The translations under genes and the position numbers were made by a program. This document shows, piece by piece, positions 11,675 through 22,500 of a stretch of DNA of 64,000 nucleotides. Position 1 is the first letter of the stretch. Each line of letters starts with the position of its first letter. Source of the stretch: Xiphydria camelus (lineage: Eukaryota > Arthropoda > Insecta > Hymenoptera > Xiphydriidae); contig OY783192.1 of NCBI GenBank assembly GCA_963678675.1, positions 6,892,001 through 6,956,000 of the forward strand. The letters are read 5' to 3'. The notes beneath the pieces are model-generated. The model saw only the letters and a list, made by a program, of their open reading frames with translations. It made no database searches and was not told the origin of the DNA.

Positions 11675-11791
11675 TTTTCGTTATTAGGGCGTGAAGCGCT
11701 GTTTTTAACGAGTGTGAAGTTTGCCGCACGAGCGAAGCGAGTACGGCAATCACACTCGTTAGAACGGCGCGAAACAACCGAATAACGAATT
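11675..11791. repeat. large imperfect hairpin around CGAGCGAAGCGAG
   Basis: The left arm (TTTTCGTTATTAGG through TTAACGAGTGTGA) pairs imperfectly with the right arm (TCACACTCGTTAGAAC through GAATAACGAATT). The apex has TTGCCG and CGGCAA flanking a CGAGCGAAGCGAG core that is itself near-palindromic. A related word, CTCGCTTCGCTCG, occurs at 12398 inside the next element. Confidence 0.65.
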
Positions 11792-11794
11792 CTA

Positions 11795-11956
11795 TTTTTT
11801 GTCACTAAGTGACAAATACGAGATTGGCGATTTCACGCACTGCGCAGGTTATTTCACGCACTGCGCAACTTTTCACGAATTGGTGTGTGAAAGATGATTT
11901 CACATGCGTCGAGGACGCCCATGAAACCGAGTATTTGACACTGAGTGACAAAAAAC
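11795..11956. repeat. small inverted-repeat element with GTCAC ends
   Basis: TTTTTTGTCACTAAGTGACA then AATACGAG at the left is inverted at the right as CGAGTATTTGACAC then TGAGTGACAAAAAA. TTTCACGCACTGCGCA is repeated directly inside (around 11830 and 11851). It adjoins the hairpin at 11675-11791 and could be part of one larger structure. The class is unknown. Confidence 0.6.
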
Positions 11957-12025
11957 ATATTTCATAACGACATTTATCTTTACTTCAACACTAATTTTAT
12001 CAAATTGAATTTCCCCGCTTTAGCT

Positions 12026-12133
12026 ATCGATATCGATTATCAAATAACCAATGGGGATAGGTGATCACGATTTTCGATTATCGATATGGATTATCAACTA
12101 ACCAATGGTGATAGGTGACCACGACTTTCGATT
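12026..12133. repeat. two-unit tandem duplication, 54 bp period
   Basis: Copies at 12026-12079 and 12080-12133 begin ATCGATAT, contain ATTATCAA then TAACCAATGG, and end CGATT. They differ at a handful of positions. Confidence 0.85.
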
Positions 12134-13240
12134 ATATCGCGTCGGATTTTATTAGACAGGAAACATGGAATCTGCAGTTCTAAACTTCTTTTTCTTCACT
12201 TGTTTATTAGGTATAGCTCCTATCGTGGTAGTAAATTATGGAACGTCAGAATCTGCATAGTTAAAAGAGCAAAGAGTGAATTTCTATTAGGTACCTATAT
12301 TGAGAAAAAAATTGGTTGAATCGATTTAATTGCTTTGAATTATTTCAAGCAATTAAATATTTTCTTAATATATTACTAGGGGGCGACCGCCCCCTACTCG
12401 CTTCGCTCGTCAACCCCCGGCTGATAGTAGGGGAGCCGGTGCCTGTACCGCCCAGTGTACCATTCCGCCCACCCCCATTTCTCGCTATTTTTGCTTAATA
12501 TGAATGATTTGATGCTTTCTTCGTAAATTATTATACCCCAATATTGATTTTATAAAGTCATTGTTGACTGTTAATTAATTTTAATTGAGTAAAAATATGC
12601 AATCAAAATTTCCCCCTCTTAACATCAAAAATTTGAGACTCCTAACTGAAGCTTTTTCATATACTTTTTTTATTATAAATTTACTACCAAGATTGATTTA
12701 CAAACTATTAGAGTTTTAAGAATAGCTTAGAATTATGATAGATTTTTTATTCAGTTATAAATAATATTAAAGACACTTTTATTAACGGTACGTCCATGTG
12801 TCCTGTACCGCCCGGTAGAAGTTGTCAGTACCGACCAGTCTGTCTTACCGACATAACCAGCCTGTCTTATCGACATAACCTGTTTGTAGCTTACCGACAT
12901 AACCTCTTTGTAGCGCGGAGAGTGGGCACGTGCTGTAGCGCGGACCCTATCCAAACTCTGAGCGGTCTACCTAGGCTAGGCCGCTCGGTGGGCGGTACAG
13001 CCAGCATTGGAGCCTAGACCGCTCACCTGCTTCGATTAATTTATTTTCCATTTTTCGAATGTTTTTTGTACTAATTTTAAGTAATAAATGGAGTACTCAT
13101 GAAGACAAGACTCTAAGGTATGTCGACAAAATGATTTTTCCTCCCTTAAAGTCACTGAAATTTTAATAAAGTCATTTTTGTCTTAGGTGGGCGGTATTCC
13201 CTCCGCCTCCCCTATATTGCATCCGGTTGGCGGCCGACGC

Positions 13241-13301
13241 GCCGGTAGGCAATTGGTGGGGGACGGGGTTTTGGGTCGGTCGGTCGGTCGGTCGTCGATC
13301 C
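13241..13301. repeat. direct repeat inside the 1.5 kb element (copy 1)
   Basis: GCCGGTAGGCAATTGGTGGG continues to TCGTCGATCC and is repeated at 13412-13460. This copy has four GGTC units where the second has only GGGTCAG. Confidence 0.8.
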
Positions 13302-13302
13302 A

Positions 13303-13400
13303 AGAAAAGGAGGAGGGATGGAGGAGGAGAAGGAGGGGGATGAGGAGGATGAGGATGGGGGAGGAGGTGAATGGAAGAGGAGGAGGGGGAGGGGGAGGCG
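13303..13400. repeat. polypurine GGA/GGGA tract
   Basis: Nearly 100 bases of almost pure purine (GGA, GAGGA and GGGGGA units) between the two direct repeats. Such tracts can form triplex or G-rich structures; that is an inference, not something shown here. Confidence 0.8.
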
Positions 13401-13411
13401 GCGGCGCGCTG

Positions 13412-13460
13412 GCCGGTAGGCGATTGGTGGGGGACGAAGTTTTGGGTCAGTCGTCGATCC
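13412..13460. repeat. direct repeat inside the 1.5 kb element (copy 2)
   Basis: GCCGGTAGGCGATTGGTGGG continues to TCGTCGATCC, matching 13241-13301 with a shorter GGTC run. Confidence 0.8.
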
Positions 13461-14398
13461 GAAGATCTATTTTATAGTATAATAGAGAGTTATAGTATAA
13501 TTGTATTCAATCCAATTCATTCATTAATCACTCTAAGAGTGTACATATATTTATTTCCTACAACTTTACGTATTTAGTCCGCTATATATGACTATTCCTG
13601 TGCAGTGGAAACAATTGAGTATTTTTTTAGTGCGATTAATTTTTACTCACATCGATTATGCTTATACTGACTATGAATAAATGAGTATTGAATTAAACAC
13701 AATTTCCTTAATTCAAATGAATATATATTATCGTTTCGACTGATTTAAACCAATTAAATCTTTCAATCAAAATTTTTTCTCAGTATACCTATCTATACAT
13801 TATTTGAAAATCAAGAGATCATTTTTTCGAATGTTATATCGATAATTCTGTGCATAACAATCTGTTCTCGCATTTAGAATAAATATAGGTAGATATATCA
13901 AAAGTGGACTTTTTCTCTATTCGCATCGTCGCGTCGCGACTGCGCGAAGTACGATATCACCCCGCGCATACGATACGCCGCTTGTCTATTTCGGGAGATG
14001 TATGCGCCCGGAACACGGGGTTCGCCGGATCACGCACTTTAAAATTATCAGACCCTCGGCGAGACTCCAGAGTTATCGCCTGTAATTAGAGGGTCGCGTA
14101 ACTCCGCCCTCTCTCATGAACTTTGAGTACCTACACTGAGAAAAAAAATTCTTTGGATCAAAGACATTTTATTCGGGTTGAAAGAAATATTTCTTTGTAT
14201 AGCTCCGAAACTATATTTTTTTAGTCCAAAGAAATCTTTCATCGAAAGCAAATATTTCAATGGAAGATATATTTCTTTGGTCCGACAGAAACAGTTGTAC
14301 AAATGAAGGAGCATTTATTTATTTTGAATCCTTGTACCTTCGATTCGAACTGTGATGTTATTTGGCAAAAGAAGTGCGTTTTTGAAACAAAGAAATAT

Positions 14399-15154
14399 GT
14401 CTTCGGCGTAACAGAATATTTCTTACTAACTGAGATATCTATATTTGCCTCGAAAAAAGTTGTATTCAAAACAATTACTCGCGTCTTTTGCGGCAAGAAA
14501 TAGGTCATCTAGTCGAAGAAATATGTCTTCGGCGTAACAGAATATTTCTTACTACCTGAGATATCTATATTTGCCTCGAAAAAAGTTGTATTCAAGATAA
14601 TTACTCGCGTCTTTCGCGGCAAGAAACAGGTCATCTAGTCAAAGAAATATGTCTTCGGCATAACAGAATATTTCTTACTAACTGAGATATCTATATTTGC
14701 CTCGAAAAAAGTTGTATTCAAGACAATTACTGGCGTCTTTTGCGGCAAGAAATAGGTCATCTAGTCAAAGAAATATATCTTCGGCGTAACAGAATATATC
14801 TTCCTAACTGAGATATCTATATTTGCCTCGAAAAAAGTTGTATTCAAGACAATTACTCGCGTCTTTCGTGGCAAGAAACAGGTCATGTAGTCAAAGAAAT
14901 ATGTCTTCGACGTAACAGAATATTTCTTCCTAACTGAGATATCTATATTTGCCTCGAAAAAAGTTGTATTCAAGACAATTACTCGCGTCTTTCGCGGCAA
15001 GAAATAGGTCATCTAGTTAACGAAATATGTCTTCGGCGTAACAGAATATTTCTTACTAACTGAGATATCTATATTTACCTCGAAAAAAGTTGTATTGAAG
15101 ACAATTACTCGCATCTTTCGCGGCAAGAAATGGGTCATCTAGTCAAAGACATAA
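14399..15154. repeat. tandem array, six units of 126 bp
   Basis: Units start with GTCTTCGG or a variant at 14399, 14525, 14651, 14777, 14903 and 15029, an exactly constant spacing. Each contains ACTGAGATATCTATATTTGC and a GTCATCTAGTCAAAG junction. On the minus strand each unit reads as 42 codons, but most junctions carry a TAG stop, so only one pair (14761-15012) reads through. I treat it as non-coding. Confidence 0.95.
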
Positions 15155-15875
15155 TAATTTAAAGTAAAGAAATATTTCTTCTAGTTGAAAATATAATATT
15201 CCTTTGGTCCAAGTAAAATTGTCTCTGATCAGATGAACGCCGTATTTTGAGAAGAAAGAGCTAGATATTTCACTGGAAGCAAAACGAAACTGATCCATGC
15301 ATGCGCAGATTGTTAAAAGCGCCGCTTGCCAATGGTTTCTGACTGCTCTGCGAAGAAAACTAATATTTACAAAAGACTAATGGACCGGTCATGGAAGCAC
15401 TGTAGTACCAAGACAACCATCGGCAAGGCTGGAGCGAGTTCGGGCCACCTCACCCACTTCCAAAAACCAGTTGATCAAGGCCCCAATTAATCCATAAAGC
15501 GACAACCATTAAACCTTTCAACGTTGCTCTTATAAATACTAAAACATAAATTTGCATCCGAGAATATTCGCCACATAGCGGGCAAACGGGATATTAGCAC
15601 AGCGATTTTAACTTTACCGACAGCGATCGATTTTACCCTCGGTGACGCGGGGTGTCCTAGGTAGTCCGTCTGACTTGCAATTATTCTGGGTCCTTTATAC
15701 CCATTTTTAGCTTAGATTTAATTTCTAGTCATTCCTTCAGTCAAGCCTTTTACACTCGCTGAAGGAATTTTATAAGTATTGATCATAGAGTTCGAGTTTT
15801 CACGTTTTGATCTCACGCTCTGCCGGTAGTTAGGTTCGTGTTCACTTTCCCTCAATGTTACGTGTTAATTCAAGT

Positions 15876-17400
15876 GTTGATTTAAAGAAACGATTTATTT
15901 CAAAGAAATACGTAATTCATAATGACTATACTATACTTCTTTCAGTTAAAGAAAAACTGCGTTAGCATTAAAGACGTCAGAGTTATTGACGGAAAGACGT
16001 TTCTTGTTGATTTGAAAGAATATTTCTTTCGGGGGAAGACAAATATTCAATAAAGTCATTTCTTTCAAGTGAAAAATGCAGTCTTTTCAGATACATAGTA
16101 AAATCATTGACTCGAAAGACGCGTTCTTCAAGTGGAATGAAGCAAATTATTACAACGATTATTCTGCGTTCTTTGGTTCTAACAATTCATGTGTTGGTTT
16201 AAAGAAACAATTTGTTTCAAAGAAATACGTAATTCATAATAACTATACTATACTTCTTTCAGTTAAAGAAAAACTGCATTACCATTAAAGACGTCAGAAT
16301 TATTAACGGAAAGACGTTCTCTGTTGATTTGAAAAAAATATTTCTTTCGGGGAAAGGCAAATATTCAATGAAGTCATTTCTTTCAAGTGAAAAATGCAGT
16401 CTTTTCACATAAATAGTAAAATCATTGACTCGAAAGACGCGTTCTTCAAGTGGAATGAAGCAAATTATTACAACGATTATTCTGCGTTCTTTGATTCTAA
16501 CAATTCATGTGTTGATTTAAAGAAACAATTTGTTTTAAGGAAATACGTAATTCACAATGACTATACTATACTTCTTTCAGTTTAAGAAAAACTGCGTTAG
16601 CATTAAAGACGTCAGAATTATTGACGGAAAGGCGTTTTCTGTTGATTTGAAAGAATATTTCTTTCGGGGAAAGACAAATATTCGATGAAGTCGTTTCTTT
16701 CATGTGAAAAATGTAGTGTTCCAGATAAATAGTAAAATCATTGACTTGAAAGATGCGTTCTTCGAGTGGAATGAAACAAATTATTAGAACAATTAATCTG
16801 CGTTCTTTGGTTCTAACAATTCATGTGTTGGTTTAAAGAAACAATTTGTTTCAAAGAAATACGTAATTCATAATAACTATACTATACTTCTTTCAGTTAA
16901 AGAAAAACTGCATTACTATTAAAGACGTCAGAATTATTAACGGAAAGACGTTCTCTGTTGATTTGAAAGAATATTTCTTTCAGGGAAAGACAAATATTCA
17001 ATGAAATCATTTCTTTCGCGTGAAAAATATAGTGTTCCAGATAAATAGTAAAATCATTGACTTAAAGACGCGTTCTTCAAGTGGAATGAAGCAAATTATT
17101 ACAACGATTATTCTGCGTTCTTTGGTTCTAACAATTCATATATTGATTTAAAGAAACAATTTGTTTCAAAGAAATACGTAATTCACAATGACTATACTAT
17201 ACTGCTTTCAGTTAAAGAAAAACTGCGTTAGCATTAAAGACGTCGGAGTTATTGACGGAAAGACGTTTCTTGTTGATTTGAAAGAATATTTCTTTCGGGG
17301 AAAGAAAAAAATTCGATAAAGTCATTTCTTTCAAGTGAAAAATGCAGTCTTTTCAAATAAATACTAATATCACTGACTTAAAGACGCGTTCTTTAAGTGG
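15876..17400. repeat. tandem array, about five units of 315-318 bp
   Basis: Units start with GTTGATTTAAAGAAAC or a variant at 15876, 16193, 16511, 16827 and 17142. Each carries ATACTATACTTCTTTCAG, AAGACGTCAGA and TATTTCTTTCGGGG. Two frames (16076-16288 and 16394-16585) are the same piece of adjacent units, starting at ATGCAGTCTTTTCA, but the other units disrupt it. Confidence 0.95.
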
Positions 17401-17873
17401 AAGAATTGAAAACCAAAGAATTCGATTTCTTTGATCCAAAGAATTTTTTTTCTCTGTGTAGGTGTATGCTAAATTCACGGACAAGTCGGACAATTTAGCC
17501 GGTTGTATCGAGGTTGATCTCCGGCATTGCGCTCGCGTATTTGCTCGAATTCTTCTAAATGCTCGGAGAGGAAGACGACTCGATAGAAAGGGTCATCGAA
17601 GCGAGAGGGATCGTAGCTAAGGAGATCCTTTCGAGCGCGATGTCGAACTTCACGCGAATATTGAATATACGTAACGCTCGATGATAACTAGTAATCAAAG
17701 TCTGGACTACAATTCCCAACTAAGTTATATACTCCAAATTTTTAATCATCTGAATATTTTTTCTTATGTACCTATACGATGCACGTGAGAATTACGCTAA
17801 AGAAAATATAAGATGCTGATTGGCACGAGAATTTTTGTGTTTTCGATATTTCTTTTTTCTCGACTAACCGATA

Positions 17874-18087
17874 CACAGTGAGAAAAGTAATTTGCCGATA
17901 AGAACATATTTGTTTAAAAATAATGAATTTGTTTGAGAATTTTTGTTTTTTATTTTTATAAAATTGAACGAATCTACACTTTATTCGAATATCATATGCT
18001 TATTTCAACGATAATATGTTTTGCTTAAATGAATATGTTCTTGGCACTATTCATGTTACTTGGATCGGCAAATTATTTTTCCCAGTG
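17874..18087. mobile_element. CACTGAG-type MITE (AATTTGCCGAT variant)
   Basis: The left end CACAGTGAGAAAAGTAATTT and the right end AAATTATTTTTCCCAGTG are inverted, continuing into TGCCGAT and ATCGGCA and then AAGAACATATT with its inverse. TA flanks both ends (17872-17873 and 18088-18089). Non-coding, 214 bp. Confidence 0.85.
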
Positions 18088-18699
18088 TACACTATAAGCT
18101 TTCAAGCTGCATATATTTAAAGTTTTTATAAAATATAAATTATATTAATTAATATACTCACTTATGAACTTTGTATTAAGTATTTGTTGAACTTTATATA
18201 GAATTACGATACATTGGATTGAATATCAGTTTGATAACGAAATATGTCAATTTTTATAATCACGTATCTCGAATAAAAGCTTTATATACATTTATACTAA
18301 GTTTAATAACAATTTTCTTTACAATGTATCCTCAAGTCTTGTATCCCCACCACGAGTTTATGAGCAGTCACCGATCGAGTAGTTCATTGGCCTTCCGAAG
18401 GAGACCAGCTATTTATATGAATCTGAACGAGAAATCAGCGATTGATTAACCGCTTCGTTCGGTCGTTCGGAATAATATGCTCCTTTACGAGCTTCGCGAC
18501 AATCGTCCGTACGCTCTCATTATACGCGATCTGCGACGTACGGGATCGAATAAAGACCCTTCGCTCGATATACGAGGTGATTCACGATCCGGCCATAAAT
18601 TTGCGTGGGACTCTTCTAGCATATTCTTATCGCGCTCGTTCATCTCGGCGTGTTCACCTAAACGTGATACCGCGTAGATATTCCCCTTTGGATCTCTCT

Positions 18700-18734
<35 letters not shown>

Positions 18735-20220
18735 CGAAATTCACGAACCCCGGATTAGACAACGTTCCCTCGTTCGTTCTCGTCGTAATATCTTCGCGAG
18801 CTCGTCGAAGTACCTATACATAGTCGTTGTCTATGGGTCCAAAGGTTTATCGTGCTCCAGTTTTCATTGTTCCTCAAATGAACGGAACATTCTTTGGAAC
18901 GTACGAGTAACTTTTTCTTTTTCATCGTCACCAACGCATCGCATTCGCGTCAACGAAATACAAGGAATGCGACACCTATATTAACGAAATTCCTGCAAAG
19001 CATCGGACGAATTTCTCGATCGTTTACCCTTAAAAATAACTGGCCTTGGCCCTGGTGGTTCTCCGTTTTAGCGAGGGTTGGCTACATATCCAGCTCTCCG
19101 CCTCTGCCACAGTGAAAGACCACTTTGACGTTATCTCGGTCGAGCGAGCAAGGTTATCTCTCTCGTGAAAGTGGCTTTGAAGGCTCGCGCGTAAAATAGG
19201 TGCCTCGAATAAATGATGACATTTTTTGAAGCAGGTTACACCCCGGATATCATCTCGGGCCTTTGTGGAAGATTGGGACGGAAGTGCTCTCGATCGCTGG
19301 ATCGGTTGAGAGAAGTATCGCTTATCTCGATCAATGCACTTTGTGCTGCGAGGAGTAGCGACTGTGTGAGGAAGGATGTAAAAATAAGATCTCTTTCGTA
19401 CGCGGTACAGCTTCTCGAGTATCAAATATCTTTTTTCATTCTCATTACCGCCAAGTAATCGAGAACAATGAATACGTTTGCTCGATTTACGTCAAGTTAA
19501 GTTAGATAAAACACTCCGCGTGATGCAACGTTAATGCGAAGTAGAAGATGAATTCGCGCGATTGATAATAAAGGTTAGTATACATAGATATATAGACGGC
19601 GATCGCTGCCCGAATGATATTAAATAAAAGAAATGTCGACAGTAAACTCTCATCCCTTATCACTTTCTTTCTCTCCCACCTTTCCTCTTCTCTTCCTTGC
19701 TCTTCGTCGACCAAAAGGCTCCTCGTCATCGCCGATTATTAATCGACAAGTTTACTTTCAGTCGTTAAAGGGTGCGCGCTGGAAACTTTTATACCACCGA
19801 TCGGTAGCAATTTCGATTCCCTTCGAGTACCTACTCGCAACCGAGAGAGTGTCCTCCTTTTTCTTCTTCCGTTTATTTCTCAAGGGAGACGGGATATAAG
19901 GTATCAAAACCACTCTCCAGAAGACACGTGCGACGTAGTCCTCGATGGAATTGCAGTACGCAGTGCCCGAAGCGCGATTGACGCTCGATGAAGGTGTACG
20001 ATCAATTACGAGTAAAACGTCACGCGATACTCTCGACCTCGATTCGCGGTTAACCGAACGATCGTGAACAGTATATATCCTAGTCTTCGTCGAGATCTCC
20101 GTGATGATTGTATATCCAAACGCACTTTTCTAAAGCGTCATTGCGGCGTAGTATACCTTCTCTGATAATAGCACATACTGATTATTATCAAGGAAAGGTG
20201 ACGCGCAAGCTCTGTTCGAA
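18088..20220. other. no gene recognised; one microsatellite
   Basis: AT-rich to 18350, then mixed. A 180-codon frame at 18442-18984 (plus) runs through the (TC)n tract as alternating L and S, and no family resemblance was found. A 131-codon minus frame at 19030-19425 is also unassigned. Confidence 0.45.
18703..18731. repeat. (TC)n microsatellite
   Basis: An almost pure TC run of about 14 units. Confidence 0.9.
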
Positions 20221-20222
20221 TA

Positions 20223-20398
20223 CACTGAGAGAAATAATAGTTGGTGCCAAAAAAATGTTTTCTTAAATCAAAAACATCACATAATTCCAGGATCAAGCAA
20301 TGGTTTTTTTCGTGCATTCTTAAACATTTTTAAGATTATTATGTTTTTAATTCAAGAAATATCTTTCTGTGTGACACTAGTATTTATTTCTCCCAGTG
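20223..20398. mobile_element. CACTGAG-type MITE, first of an adjacent pair
   Basis: The left end CACTGAGAGAAATAATAGTT and the right end TATTTATTTCTCCCAGTG are inverted, with TA at 20221-20222 and 20399-20400. GTGCCA and GTGACAC-type words lie just inside. 176 bp, non-coding. The next element starts only a few bases to the right. Confidence 0.8.
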
Positions 20399-20405
20399 TA
20401 CTGTA

Positions 20406-20787
20406 CACGGAGAAAAAAATGTATTGGAGTTACTAAACCTGACTTGCGGAGTCACAAGTAATTAATTGTTTACATAAATTAAATCATTTGGAATATTAGT
20501 TAAATATTTTTCCCTTGTAAATTAGTGAATAATGGAAATTATGAAAATAATTATAATTACGGTATAAAATGTCTCGATTACCGACCAAGCCTGCCCAATG
20601 GTAACTTTCAAACTGGCCAATATAGAGTGGGACATACGGTACTATTCCATACTCGATTCCATATAATCGTATACAATAGGGAACAGATATTCCATTGATG
20701 TATAAAAGAATTTAATCAATGTAAATGAATAATTGCGACCCCGCAAGAGTAATTTGTAGTAGATCCAACTTATTTTTTCTCTCTGTG
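20406..20787. mobile_element. CACGGAG-type MITE, second of an adjacent pair
   Basis: CACGGAGAAAAAAATGTATT then GGAGTTACTA at the left is inverted at the right as TAGTAGATCCAACTTATT then TTTTCTCTCTGTG. TA occurs at 20404-20405 and 20788-20789. 382 bp. Only CTG separates the flanking TA of this element from that of its left neighbour. Confidence 0.8.
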
Positions 20788-22265
20788 TACACAATATAAT
20801 TGGCAGGTGCATCAATGTGATACGTGGCCGAGAAAACCTATAAGATAAATAATAAATACGACATGGATACTATATAAGGGAATATAAAGGATATATCGGA
20901 GCATGCGGTACGTGTCACTGATTCCAAGGATACGTTCGTATAACGTATTACGCCTTCGCACTCGTATACGCCCGTATAGAGAACCGCGCTTAAGGAGAGA
21001 ACGACCTTTTATAGATTCCCCCGGCTGGAAATAATATCCCTGTTGCAGGGAGACGTTTTCGCGCGAGCGATCCGTGCGCGCGCGGTCGCGCGGCAGCTCT
21101 CTCGAGATGTGGCGCTGCAGCGCACCAGGTGCGGCCGATCTGGATGGGCTTCCGCTGCGTTTGCTTTACGAGGTTAAGCCGCGAGGAGAGAGAGCGAGCT
21201 CCGATGAGAATAGGCAGCAACTTCGCGGGAGAGTAAAAACCGCGGACTTTCTTATTCTCGAATTTCGCGCGCCGACACTCGCGCGGAATATTTCATCCAC
21301 TTTGGGCGACGTGTTTCGAAGGGGCAAAGCGGCGCGCCACGATGAATCGGCGAGAGGAGATCTCGCGAGGTGCGATGCGAAATTTCGAATATAAAACTTT
21401 CACCCCCTGCTTCGCTCTCCGCGCCAACTCGGCGGCGGGATGGCGAGGCGGTTAGAACCGCGGCGGAGGGTTGGCGTAACGGAATGTTGGAGTAGGTAAG
21501 TAGATACAGAGTCGGGAGTTGGGAAGATGCGAGATAACGCGGAACACATAAATTCTTGCGGCTGCGGCACGGCAAATGTGCGAACAACGCACGGATAATA
21601 CTACTCCTGCGGGTGGAAAAGGACGAGGGGAGGGTGCAGAGGGAATTCTGGCAGATTATGTATAACCTGGTTGATTCGTATCTGCACCTGTGATGCTGTA
21701 TGCATCCCACGCGTTATGCTTATCGTAGCGGCTCATTAACATTTCGCCGTTGAGTTCATTTAACTTTACAGTCGCATAATGAAGTCTCTTGGACAGCAAG
21801 TTAGCACTTGTCTTTAAGAATGTGTTAATGTTAGAGGCAACTGCTACGTACGTATAATTTATGGTTTTAAAGTTAAACGTATGAAATATACAGTTCTAGG
21901 GTTGATTATCTTATTGTACAAACTGAACCAGAAATGCTGTCTTAAAAGTAGATTAGAATAAAAATAGGAAGGAATCATTAGATACGATTGGCATTTTTCA
22001 GAAAATTAGAAGAGGTTTGTAAGTTTTTGAGTAAACATCGGTAGCAGCGATAAAGAAAAATGTAATTCAGCCCCTTCGGGTGGTAGTTCTGATGAGAAAC
22101 GAGGTCCGGCCTTATGGAGCTTCAATGTCTGATCCCTAGTGAATGAGAATTATTTGTATCGAAGTGGCTCCAGGAGTTTCGGAATTATTGTCCATTTCGT
22201 CGGTCTTATCACGTAAGGGCGTATCTGAGAAAATTTGAAAATTGAGTTAAGACTGCCAATAGGTT

Positions 22266-22266
<1 letters not shown>
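20788..22266. other. no gene recognised; CpG-rich 20940-21720
   Basis: The CpG-rich part gives overlapping frames (21074-21394 plus, 21252-21710 minus) without family resemblance. The rest is AT-rich and featureless. Confidence 0.45.

Positions 22267-22346
<80 letters not shown>
22267..22346. repeat. long perfect (CT)n microsatellite
   Basis: About 40 uninterrupted CT units, among the longest simple repeats of the window and likely to vary in length between individuals. Confidence 0.95.
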
Positions 22347-22349
<3 letters not shown>

Positions 22350-22443
22350 GCCTTATATTTTTATCCCACGACCCGGCGTACCTCAACATTTTATACTTTT
22401 ACTCCCCATATATATTTTTCATCGTATCTCAAAATAATTATAA

Positions 22444-22500
22444 TTTAAATCTCACGTATAGTAGGCCTAACTTAGGATAGGCCCATACGTGTGATTTAAA
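22444..22500. repeat. 57 bp imperfect hairpin
   Basis: TTTAAATCTCACGTATAGT then AGGCCTAA at the left pairs with TTAGGATAGGCCC then ATACGTGTGATTTAAA at the right. It could be a minimal fold-back element; no flanking duplication is clear. Confidence 0.65.

Larger units (their letters stand above)
12298..13785. mobile_element. 1.5 kb CACTGAG-type element with GC-rich cargo
   Basis: The left end TATTGAGAAAAAAATTGG and the right end TTTTTTCTCAGTA are inverted, with the match continuing through a TTTAATTG stretch. Both are flanked by TA (12296-12297 and 13786-13787). The interior switches from AT-rich to GC-rich: CTCGCTTCGCTCG at 12398, several GGGCGGTAC-type words, three ACCGACATAACC-like units near 12850-12905, and a purine-rich segment. 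No transposase was seen. The cargo differs in composition from its ends and may have been picked up. Confidence 0.7.
14134..17458. mobile_element. 3.3 kb CACTGAG-type element carrying two tandem arrays
   Basis: The ends are CACTGAGAAAAAAAATTC followed by TTTGGATCAAAG at the left, and its inverse ending CTCTGTG at the right, with one mismatch over about 30 bases. Both are flanked by TA (14132-14133 and 17459-17460). Inside are a 126 bp array (14399-15154), a unique middle part of about 0.7 kb, and a roughly 316 bp array (15876-17400). The whole interior is rich in AAAGAAATATTTCTT-like words that echo the termini. No frame encodes a transposase. The shared ends place it with the small MITEs of this window despite its size; how it is mobilised is unknown. 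Confidence 0.85.

Noticed and set aside
16076..16585. Two similar frames of 63-70 codons
   Set aside because: They are the same stretch of neighbouring tandem units and are broken in the other units.
14399..17400. Regularly spaced repeats that might suggest a CRISPR array
   Set aside because: Units are long and contiguous without unique spacers, lie inside a terminal-repeat element, and the genome is eukaryotic.
18442..18984. 180-codon plus-strand frame
   Set aside because: Runs through a (TC)n microsatellite read as L-S repeats; no conserved motif on either side.
22150..22480. Frames with R-E or S-L repeats
   Set aside because: They are translations of the (CT)n microsatellite on the two strands.
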